A stretch of 9,903 nt of DNA, from assembly GCA_035492655.1 (NCBI GenBank), contig DATJJB010000552.1, positions 1 to 9,903 of the forward strand, given 5' to 3'. A program made the translations under genes and the position numbers. The notes beneath the pieces were generated by a model, which saw only the letters and a program-made list of their open reading frames with translations, was not told where the DNA came from and made no database searches. Positions 1 to 5,780 of this stretch are shown here, piece by piece (the first letter of the stretch is position 1; every line of letters starts with the position of its first letter). Source of the stretch: Kutzneria sp035492655 (GTDB taxonomy: Bacteria > Actinomycetota > Actinomycetes > Mycobacteriales > Pseudonocardiaceae).

Positions 1-508
1 CGGTGTCGGCGACGACGTCGCCGGCGGGCCGGTCGAGGAACACCACGGGCATGCCGGCGCGCATCTCCGGCACCAGGTAGCCGTGCTGCATGCCGGCCGG
101 CACCACGAGCATGCCGTCCACGCGGCGGGCGCAGAACTCCAATGCCAACTCGCGCTCGCGGCTGGGGTCCTCGTCGGACGAGCCGGTGAGCACCTGTCGC
201 CCGTACTGCCGGGCGACCTCCTCGACAGCGCGCGTGATGCCGGAGTAGAAGGGGTTGCCGACGTCCTCCAGCACCATGCCGATGGTGCCGGTGGACGAGC
301 CCCGGCGCAGGTTGCGGGCGCCCAGGTTGCGGCGGAACCCGAGCTGGTCGATGGCCGCCAGCACACGCTCGGCGGTGGCGGGATGCACTCCCGGCTCGTC
401 GTTGACGACGCGGGAGACCGTTTTGATGCTGACACCGGCCAGTCGCGCCACGTCGCTCATGGTTGCGCGGCGGACCCGTCGTGGACCGAGGCTCGACAAC
501 GTTGTCAT
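1..508 (-). CDS. LacI-family transcriptional repressor (partial, C-terminus beyond left edge)
   Basis: DNA-binding repressor expected to respond to a sugar or glycan fragment and to control the divergent GH92 gene and itself. About 169 codons are visible, roughly half of a normal 330-350 residue LacI protein. The helix-turn-helix is clear at residues 17-36 (MSDVARLAGVS, then KTVSRVVN). It is followed by the hinge region (GARNLRRG) and the start of the periplasmic-binding-like core (GNPFYSGI, then VDGMLVVP and VVFLDRP). Two in-frame ATGs exist, at 508 and 460, and an in-frame TGA at 523-521 rules out anything further upstream. I prefer 508. It leaves the basic RRVRRAT segment often seen before the HTH, and a -35/-10 pair ends just upstream, which fits a leaderless mRNA. 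Neither ATG has a Shine-Dalgarno site. A 14-bp palindrome overlaps the start, suggesting autorepression. The family is certain; the effector is unknown because most of the sugar-binding core is missing. Confidence 0.93.
   Translation of the reverse strand, partial: MTTLSSLGPRRVRRATMSDVARLAGVSIKTVSRVVNDEPGVHPATAERVLAAIDQLGFRRNLGARNLRRGSSTGTIGMVLEDVGNPFYSGITRAVEEVARQYGRQVLTGSSDEDPSRERELALEFCARRVDGMLVVPAGMQHGYLVPEMRAGMPVVFLDRPAGDVVADT
494..507. promoter_or_regulatory. Candidate LacI operator 1, overlapping the repressor start
   Basis: CGACAACGTTGTCA contains a perfect 12-bp palindrome (GACAAC/GTTGTC, 495-506) with a central CG, the usual form of LacI-family operators. It covers the ATG at 508-506 and the first codons of the repressor gene. 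A near-copy lies at 752-765, with 13 of 14 bases identical. Binding here would repress the repressor's own gene. The palindrome and the copy are seen directly; the role is inferred. Confidence 0.7.
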
Positions 509-517
509 GATGGCGCG

Positions 518-547
518 ATCTCACCGGATCCACACACCGGTTGTCAA
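518..547 (-). promoter_or_regulatory. Candidate promoter of the LacI-family gene
   Basis: On the minus strand a perfect TTGACA (547-542) is followed after 18 bp by TGAGAT (523-518). The -35 is a full match and the -10 a weak one (3 of 6). Transcription would start near 511-510, only 2-3 nt before the ATG at 508, which would make a leaderless mRNA. The -35 overlaps a GTTGTCA half-operator at 540-546. Confidence 0.45.
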
Positions 548-562
548 TGGTTGTGAACCGGT
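536..562. repeat. Inverted repeat ACCGGTT / AACCGGT around the LacI promoter -35
   Basis: Perfect 7-bp arms at 536-542 and 556-562 are separated by 13 nt. GGTTGT also occurs twice in direct orientation, at 539-544 and 549-554, one helical turn apart. The repeat encloses the minus-strand TTGACA, so a bound protein would block the repressor promoter. It may be a site for the same LacI protein, since it contains the half-site GTTGTCA, or for another regulator. Confidence 0.4.
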
Positions 563-609
563 CAAGTACCGTGGCTGCCGCGAAACCGCTTCCAGGCCTT
601 TTTTCCCTG

Positions 610-622
610 TTCACACTGTGAA
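610..622. promoter_or_regulatory. 13-bp palindrome TTCACACTGTGAA
   Basis: TTCACA and TGTGAA form perfect arms about a single central C in the middle of the divergent spacer. The arm TGTGAA recurs at 552-557. The sequence differs from the GACAA/TTGTC sites, so it is a candidate site for a second transcription factor. Only the symmetry is observed; no binding protein can be named. Confidence 0.4.
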
Positions 623-688
623 TGGGCGTTGTTGCTGCATACGGACGCACGATGCTGTCCGGAAGCGGACAGGCTCGCAGATGACGTC

Positions 689-718
689 TTGACGCGGATC
701 CGACACGCTCCGCAGTGT
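689..718 (+). promoter_or_regulatory. Candidate promoter of the GH92 gene
   Basis: TTGACG (689-694, 5 of 6 matches to the -35 consensus) is followed by an 18-bp spacer and CAGTGT (713-718), a weak -10. Transcription would start near 725, leaving a leader of about 90 nt that contains the operator-like palindrome at 752-765. A repressor bound there would act as a downstream roadblock. The -10 match is poor, so this is tentative. Confidence 0.35.
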
Positions 719-751
719 TGCCACCGGGTCGAGCGGACCTGCCGGGCGTCA

Positions 752-765
752 CGACAAGGTTGTCA
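752..765. promoter_or_regulatory. Candidate LacI operator 2, in the GH92 leader
   Basis: CGACAAGGTTGTCA differs from the site at 494-507 only at its central base pair, and has 5-bp perfect arms GACAA/TTGTC around GG. It sits about 50 bp before the GH92 ATG. The two site centres are about 258 bp apart, which would allow looping by a tetrameric LacI-type protein. That such a pair flanks the spacer between a LacI gene and a glycosidase gene is strong circumstantial evidence that it is a real operator. Confidence 0.65.
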
Positions 766-800
766 CGCCTGCCGCTCGACGAACGTGTGTTCGAGCCACG

Positions 801-805
801 GGAGG
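801..805 (+). promoter_or_regulatory. Shine-Dalgarno site that sets the GH92 start
   Basis: GGAGG lies 11 nt before the ATG at 817. It supports 817 over the in-frame upstream TTG at 715, which would add 34 residues in front of a complete signal peptide. Confidence 0.7.
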
Positions 806-816
806 CGACCGCGAAG

Positions 817-3800
817 ATGTTCGGAGTCCCGAGACGGCGCTGGCGCGCCGCGGCCGTGATCGGCACGGCGTTGGCGATGGTGGTGTCGCCCATGGCGATC
901 ACCACCGCGTCCGCCGCGTCCACGCCGAAGGCGCAGGACCTGGCCCAATGGGTCGACCCCTACATCGGCACCCAGCCGGGTGACGCAGACATGGGCACGG
1001 GCGGCGGGGCCGCCAACACGTTCCCGGGCGCGGACGTGCCGTTCGGCATGGTCCAGTGGAGCCCGGACACCGTCACCCTGCAACACGGCGGCTACTACTA
1101 CCAGGACAACCGGATCAAGGGCTTCAGCCTGACCCACCTGTCCGGCGCGGGCTGCGACACCTACCAGGACGTGCCGTTCATGCCGGTGGTCGGCGACATC
1201 ACCGACTCGCCGGCGGCCAACCCGATGAAGTACATCTCCACCTTCTCGCACAGCAACGAGAAGGTGACCGCGGGCTCGTACGGCGTGAACCTGGACAACG
1301 GAGCCAAGGTCGAGCTCAGCGCCACCCAGCGCACCGGCGCCGGCCGCATCACCTGGCCGGTCGGGCCGACCTCCACGCTGCTGGTCAACGTGTCCGGCTC
1401 GATCATGGGCACCGACGACGCGACCGTGACCATCGGCAAGAACTACATCAGCGGGTACGCCGCCAGCGGCCACTTCTGCGGCGCCGACGACCACTACCGG
1501 GTCTACTTCTACGCCCAGTTCGACCAGAACTTCGCCAGCACCGGCACCTGGCACAACGGCGCCGTGACGCCGGGCAAGGACGCCGAGCGCGGCACGTCGC
1601 TGCCCAAGGCCCCGGTCACCAGCGCGCCCAACACGGCGACGCCGAAGTCGGCCAAGGCCAAGTCGGACGTCACCTCGCAGTCGGTGAAACCCCAGGACAC
1701 CACGGTTTCCGGGCCCGGCAGCGGCGCGTACGTCACCTTCGACAACACGAAGTCCCCGACCGTCAACGTGAAGGTCGGCGTCTCGTTCGTGTCGCTGGAC
1801 GGCGCCAAGGCGAACATCAAGGCGGAGAACCCGAACAAGACCTTCGACCAGGTCGCCGCGGCGGCGCGGGCGTCGTGGAACAGCCGGCTCAACCAGATCG
1901 CGGTGACCGGCGGCAGCAACGACCAGAAGACCATCTTCTACACCGCGCTGTACCACTCCCTGTTGCAGCCCAACGTGTTCTCCGACTCGGACGGGCAGTA
2001 TCCGGGCTTCGACGGCCAACTGCACAAGGTGGCCAAGGGGCACGCGATATACACCAACTTCTCCGGTTGGGACATATACCGTTCCGAAGCGCAGCTGCTG
2101 GCCCTGATAGCGCCGAGCGAAACCTCGGACATCGCCAACTCCATGGTGCAGTTCGCCGCGCAGGGCGGGTCGTGGGACCGCTGGACGGTGGCCAACGACT
2201 ACACCGGCGTGATGAACGGCGACCCGTACCACATCATCGTGTCGACCGCGTATGCCTTCGGCGCCAAGGGTTTTGACGCGAACCAGGCGTTGCTGCTGAT
2301 GGAACGCGGGGCCTCCCAGCCCACCGTCGGCTACGAGGAGCGGCCGGGCCTGGCCAACTACCTCAAGCTCGGCTACGTGCCCGGCGTCGCCTCCGACACG
2401 CTGGAGTACACCAGCGCCGACTTCGCCATCGCCCAGCTGGCCAAGCGGCTCGGCGACGCGGCGACCTACAACGCGTTCATCAAGCGGGCCCAGAACTGGC
2501 AGAACCTGTACAACCCGGCGACCGGCTACCTCCAGCCGCGCAACGCCAACGGGTCGTTCGGCAGCCCGTTCAACCCGGCCGACCCCGGTGGTTACACCGA
2601 GGGCAACGGCGCCCAGTACACGTGGATGGTGCCGTACAACTACAGCGGCCTGATCACCGCGCTCGGCGGCAACGACGCCGTGAACAAGCGGCTGGACGAG
2701 TTCTTCACCAAGCTCAACGCCGGCACCAGCGACCCGCATGCCTTCCTTGGCAACGAGCCAACGCTGGAGACGCCGTGGATCTACGACTACACCGGCGCCC
2801 CGTACAAGGCGCAGGCGCTGGTCAACAACATCCGCCAGCAGATCTGGAAGGCCGGGCCCAACGGCCTGGTCGGCAACGACGACCTCGGTGAGATGTCGTC
2901 CTGGTACGTGTGGGCCTCGCTCGGCCTGTACCCGGAGATCCCGGGCCGCGCCGAGCTGACCCTGAACACGCCGGAGTTCACCGGCGCCGTGATCACCCGG
3001 CCCGGCGGCCAGAAGATCACCATCAACGCCCCGGCCGCGTCGACCGCCACGCCGTACATCGACTCGTTGAAGCTCAACGGCCAGACGTGGACCAAGCCGT
3101 GGCTGCCCGAGTCGTTCGTCAACACCGGCGGCACCCTGGACTTCGCGCTGTCGTCCACCCCGAACACCAGCTGGGGTTCGGCGCACGCCGACGCGCCGCC
3201 GTCGTTCACCGACGGGGCCGTCAACCAGAGCACCTACGTGGACCCGTCCCGGCTCGTCGTGCCGGGCGGCGGCACCGGCACCGCCAACGTCGGCGTGCAG
3301 GACCTGTCCGGTCAGGGCACCACCGTGCACTGGACCGCCAGCCCGCCGGCCGGGTTGAGCGTCACGCCGTCGTCCGGGGACATCACCACCGATCCCGGCG
3401 GCAAGGCCAGCAGTCCGGTGACGGTCTCCGTCGCCACCGGCACGGCTGAGGCCACGTACAACATCCCCATCTCGTACACCGTCAACGGCAAGGCCATCAA
3501 CGGCTCCACGCTGGCCGTGCTGGTGGCGCAGCCCGGCAGTCTTCGGGCCGCCTTCAACAACATCGGCACGTCGCCCGACGACAACCAGCAGATCGCCAAC
3601 TTCGACGGCGGCGGGTGGAGCTACTCCCGCAACGCCTTGGCCGCCAAGGGCGTGACGCCCGGTTCCACCGTCACCGACTCCGACGGGCTGAAGTTCACCT
3701 GGCCCAACGTTCCCGTCGGTGAGCTCGACAACGTCAACGCCGGCGGCGAGACCATCAACGTCGACGCCCCCGCCGGTGCCACCCAGTTGGCCCTGCTCGG

Positions 3801-4110
3801 CAGCGCCGGCAACGGCAACGCCTCCGGCACCTTGGTGATCACCTACACCGACGGCACCACCCAGAACGCCTCCGTCGGCTTCTCCGACTGGGCGCTCGGC
3901 GGTGGCGGCGCACCGGTGGCGTACAACAACCGGACCGTCGTCGTCATGCCCTACCGCAACGCCGGCGGCGGCACGTCGCAGCAGCTCACCATGTACCTGT
4001 TCGCCACCGCGCCGATCGCCCTCCAGGCCGGCAAGCAGGTCAAGTCCATCACCCTGCCCAGCACGATCCAGGGTGGCACCTTCCACGTGTTCAGCATCGC
4101 CACCGGCTGA
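817..4110 (+). CDS. Secreted GH92-family alpha-mannosidase with NEW3-like and C-terminal accessory domains
   Basis: Exo-acting, calcium-dependent inverting alpha-mannosidase expected to act outside the cell on mannose-rich glycans such as N-glycans or fungal mannan. The product has 1097 residues. Residues 1-33 are a signal peptide (basic RRRWR, hydrophobic core, ASA cleavage region). Residues about 40-300 are the N-terminal beta-sandwich, opening with the family motif WVDPYIGT. The (alpha/alpha)6 catalytic domain follows, with YTNFSGWDIYR (W418, D419), YTEGNGAQYTW (E595, the position of the family general acid), GNEPTLETPW and GNDDLGEMSSWY (686-697). Residues about 797-907 resemble a NEW3/Ig-like beta domain. 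Residues 909-1097 form a beta-rich domain (FDGGGWSYS, GFSDWALGGG) that I recall behind other actinobacterial GH92 enzymes. A Lys/Pro/Ser/Thr-rich insert at about 252-300 breaks the first domain. Three rare ATA codons cluster at 2047-2109. Linkage specificity cannot be read from the sequence. The divergent LacI gene and operator pair suggest induction by a breakdown product. Confidence 0.95.
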   Translation: MFGVPRRRWRAAAVIGTALAMVVSPMAITTASAASTPKAQDLAQWVDPYIGTQPGDADMGTGGGAANTFPGADVPFGMVQWSPDTVTLQHGGYYYQDNRIKGFSLTHLSGAGCDTYQDVPFMPVVGDITDSPAANPMKYISTFSHSNEKVTAGSYGVNLDNGAKVELSATQRTGAGRITWPVGPTSTLLVNVSGSIMGTDDATVTIGKNYISGYAASGHFCGADDHYRVYFYAQFDQNFASTGTWHNGAVTPGKDAERGTSLPKAPVTSAPNTATPKSAKAKSDVTSQSVKPQDTTVSGPGSGAYVTFDNTKSPTVNVKVGVSFVSLDGAKANIKAENPNKTFDQVAAAARASWNSRLNQIAVTGGSNDQKTIFYTALYHSLLQPNVFSDSDGQYPGFDGQLHKVAKGHAIYTNFSGWDIYRSEAQLLALIAPSETSDIANSMVQFAAQGGSWDRWTVANDYTGVMNGDPYHIIVSTAYAFGAKGFDANQALLLMERGASQPTVGYEERPGLANYLKLGYVPGVASDTLEYTSADFAIAQLAKRLGDAATYNAFIKRAQNWQNLYNPATGYLQPRNANGSFGSPFNPADPGGYTEGNGAQYTWMVPYNYSGLITALGGNDAVNKRLDEFFTKLNAGTSDPHAFLGNEPTLETPWIYDYTGAPYKAQALVNNIRQQIWKAGPNGLVGNDDLGEMSSWYVWASLGLYPEIPGRAELTLNTPEFTGAVITRPGGQKITINAPAASTATPYIDSLKLNGQTWTKPWLPESFVNTGGTLDFALSSTPNTSWGSAHADAPPSFTDGAVNQSTYVDPSRLVVPGGGTGTANVGVQDLSGQGTTVHWTASPPAGLSVTPSSGDITTDPGGKASSPVTVSVATGTAEATYNIPISYTVNGKAINGSTLAVLVAQPGSLRAAFNNIGTSPDDNQQIANFDGGGWSYSRNALAAKGVTPGSTVTDSDGLKFTWPNVPVGELDNVNAGGETINVDAPAGATQLALLGSAGNGNASGTLVITYTDGTTQNASVGFSDWALGGGGAPVAYNNRTVVVMPYRNAGGGTSQQLTMYLFATAPIALQAGKQVKSITLPSTIQGGTFHVFSIATG

Positions 4111-4160
4111 CCACGTCCAGACGCTCGCGAAGGACGTGGCGGCGGCTTCGTGAGTGACCC

Positions 4161-4203
4161 GAGGCGGGTCGTTCCCCGGCAATCCGGCGGAACGACCCGC
4201 CTC
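4161..4203 (+). terminator. Strong hairpin terminator after the GH92 gene
   Basis: The arms at 4161-4175 (GAGGCGGGTCGTTCC) and 4189-4203 (GGAACGACCCGCCTC) are perfectly complementary over 15 bp. The 13-nt loop can itself fold as CCGG/CCGG around CAAT. The hairpin lies 50 nt after the GH92 stop. There is no T-tract, which is common for actinomycete terminators. Its position also argues against translation of the next ORF from the GTG at 4150. Confidence 0.75.
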
Positions 4204-4206
4204 ACC

Positions 4207-4743
4207 ATGTCAGTGCCTCTCGCTACGCTGGGCCCGCGATCGCCGGACCAGGCAGGAGCGCACCGAGGACGTCGGCCCGTACGCCCCGCCGGCGGAGGTG
4301 ATCGGCAACGCGCCCTGATCACCGACGTGATTGCGGCCGACGCCGCCCAGTACGCCGAGGCGACCGTGCATGAGCGGTGGCGTGAGCAGCTGCGCCAGAT
4401 CGCCGGCGTCAACCGCAGCCGCGCGGTGATCCACGAGGCGATCGGCTTCGTCTCGCTGATGGGCGACGAGATGGATCTGGAGATCACCGAGCTGCTCGTC
4501 ACCTCCCTGCTGCCGCAGGCCACCAGGGCGCTGGTCGCGGCCGGCCGAAGTGGACAGTCGCGGAGCCGGTCCTACCGCCACTCGTTCCTGGTGGCCTACG
4601 CCGGTCGGATCGGCGAGCGGCTGGCCGAGGCGGCCGAGTCCGTCGTCGCGGCGCACGACGACCGGCTGCTGCCGGTGCTCGTCGACCGTCGCAAGGCCGT
4701 GGCCGAGCTGTTCCTGAACCGGAAGGGGTTGCCGCAGGTGTAG
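4207..4743 (+). CDS. Remnant-like protein with the C-terminal region of DUF2786 proteins (possible pseudogene)
   Basis: From the ATG at 4207 the frame gives 178 residues. The last 100 or so (IGFVSLMGDEMDLEI, LLVTSLLPQATRAL, SFLVAYAGRIGERL, LLPVLVDRRKAV) match my memory of the conserved region that follows the DUF2786 domain in actinobacterial proteins of about 350-400 residues. The segment RALITDVIAADAAQYAEAT followed by HERWREQL resembles the part that normally precedes DUF2786. The Lys/Ala-rich DUF2786 motif is absent, so the two flanks appear fused near 4390-4415, as after an in-frame internal deletion. The function of the family is unknown. The start is unclear. GTG 4150 would run through the GH92 terminator, ATG 4207 has no ribosome site, and a perfect anti-SD match (GGAGGTGATC, 4294-4303) precedes an in-frame CTG at 4315 and GTG at 4327. 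The first 35 residues look like low-complexity out-of-frame sequence. It could be a functional short paralogue or a decaying gene. Confidence 0.5.
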   Translation: MSVPLATLGPRSPDQAGAHRGRRPVRPAGGGDRQRALITDVIAADAAQYAEATVHERWREQLRQIAGVNRSRAVIHEAIGFVSLMGDEMDLEITELLVTSLLPQATRALVAAGRSGQSRSRSYRHSFLVAYAGRIGERLAEAAESVVAAHDDRLLPVLVDRRKAVAELFLNRKGLPQV

Positions 4744-4754
4744 CCGGTCGCCCA

Positions 4755-4767
4755 CGGCCGGTGGCCG
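4755..4767 (+). terminator. Weak candidate terminator hairpin
   Basis: CGGCC, loop GGT, GGCCG lies 11 nt after the TAG at 4741-4743. The 5-bp all-GC stem has no T-tract. Such short stems are frequent by chance at this GC content. Confidence 0.25.
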
Positions 4768-4871
4768 CCGCCGGGACAGTGCACCCGAACGGCCTAGTGG
4801 GGGCCCTGACATATCTCCGGACTTACCGGGAAATCCCGCCGTTCGAATCTCGGCGACCTACCGTTCCGCTC

Positions 4872-5780
4872 ATGAGCAAGGGGAGCACGATCGTCGCCGA
4901 GGGGCTGCGCAAGCGGTACGGCGACCTGTGGGCGGTCGACGGGGTGTCGTTCACCGTCGGCGAGGGGGAGTTCTTCGGCATCCTCGGACCCAACGGGGCG
5001 GGCAAGACGACCACGTTGGAGATCATCGAGGGGCTGCGCAAGCCCGACGAGGGCAGCGTGACGCTGTTCGGGGAGCAGCCGTGGCCGCGCAACGCGAAGC
5101 TGCTGCCGCGGATCGGGGTGCAGCTGCAGGCGTCGTCGTTCTTCGAGAAGCTGACGGCCCGGGAGCAGCTGGAGACCTTCGCCTCGCTGTACGGGGTGAG
5201 CCGGGGCACGGCGGCGGACATGCTGGAGCTGGTCGGCCTGGCCGACAAGGCGAACACCAGGGAGAACAAGCTGTCGGGCGGTCAACGGCAGCGGCTGTCG
5301 ATCGCCTGCGCGCTGGCCCACGACCCGGACATCGTGTTCCTCGACGAGCCCACGGCGGCGCTGGACCCGCAGGCCCGGCGCAACCTGTGGGACGTGCTGC
5401 GGGCGATCAAGGACCGCGGCAAGACGATCGTCTACACCACGCACTACCTGGACGAGGCGGAGATCCTCTGCGACCGCACGGCGATCATGGACAAGGGCAA
5501 GATCCTGGCCATGGACGCGCCGGCCACGCTGGTCCGCGGCCTCGACGCGCCGACGAGCGTGCTGATCGAACGTGGCATCGTGCCGGTGGAAGAGGCGAAA
5601 ACCCTTGCCGGCGTTGACGAAGCGAGCGACGACGGGGTCTCCTTGCGACTGTCCACTCGCAACCCGGCCAAGCTGCTGTCCGCCTTGGCCGAACGCGGCG
5701 CGCTGGAGGGCCTGCAGGTCCGCGGCGCGACGCTGGAGGACGTCTTCCTCGAGCTGACCGGACGGGAGTACCGGGCATGA
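4872..5780 (+). CDS. ABC-2 exporter ATP-binding subunit (DrrA/CcmA-like)
   Basis: ATPase of a two-gene exporter. It binds ATP on the cytoplasmic face and drives the permease encoded immediately downstream. The 302-residue product has every nucleotide-binding motif: Walker A GPNGAGKT (39-46, K45), Q-loop around GVQLQ (Q84 or Q86), signature LSGGQ (134-138), Walker B IVFLDEP (D158, E159), D-loop AALDP and H-loop H191 in YTTHYLDEAE. The last 80 or so residues form the C-terminal extension typical of drug-export ATPases of this class, ending LEDVFLELTGREYRA. I chose ATG 4872 because family alignment begins there; the frame is open upstream to 4761, but those residues look non-coding. No Shine-Dalgarno site precedes 4872, and TACCGT at 4859-4864 would suit a -10 for a leaderless transcript. 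The stop overlaps the permease start (ATGA, 5777-5780), implying coupled translation. The substrate is unknown; drug, lipid or peptide export are all possible. Confidence 0.95.
   Translation: MSKGSTIVAEGLRKRYGDLWAVDGVSFTVGEGEFFGILGPNGAGKTTTLEIIEGLRKPDEGSVTLFGEQPWPRNAKLLPRIGVQLQASSFFEKLTAREQLETFASLYGVSRGTAADMLELVGLADKANTRENKLSGGQRQRLSIACALAHDPDIVFLDEPTAALDPQARRNLWDVLRAIKDRGKTIVYTTHYLDEAEILCDRTAIMDKGKILAMDAPATLVRGLDAPTSVLIERGIVPVEEAKTLAGVDEASDDGVSLRLSTRNPAKLLSALAERGALEGLQVRGATLEDVFLELTGREYRA

Larger units (their letters stand above)
509..816. other. Divergent regulatory spacer between the LacI and GH92 genes
   Basis: This 308-bp stretch holds no gene that I can support. The open frames crossing it have no recognisable domain and are divergent-region noise. 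It contains the promoter candidates for both flanking genes, one full operator-like palindrome (752-765), a half-site (540-546), a 7-bp inverted repeat (536-562), a 13-bp palindrome (610-622) and a small GTCCG/CGGAC hairpin (657-670). It is less GC-rich than the flanking genes around 541-640, as expected of a promoter region. Confidence 0.8.

Noticed and set aside
83..692. Two plus-strand frames over the LacI gene and spacer (83-556 and 255-692)
   Set aside because: The minus strand encodes a textbook LacI helix-turn-helix here; the plus frames show no domain.
763..4182. 1139-codon open frame antisense to the GH92 gene
   Set aside because: It mirrors the GH92 codon bias (G/C third positions leave no stops in the antisense frame). 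The translation is Gly/Val/Arg/Ala-rich with no domain, and the GH92 reading is unambiguous.
4210..4812. 200-codon minus-strand frame over the DUF2786-like ORF
   Set aside because: Arg/Gln/Gly-rich shadow without motifs; the plus-strand frame carries recognisable conserved segments.
4761..4871. In-frame upstream extension of the ABC ATPase
   Set aside because: Family alignment starts at the ATG at 4872. The preceding residues are unlike any ABC N-terminus and no ribosome site favours 4761.
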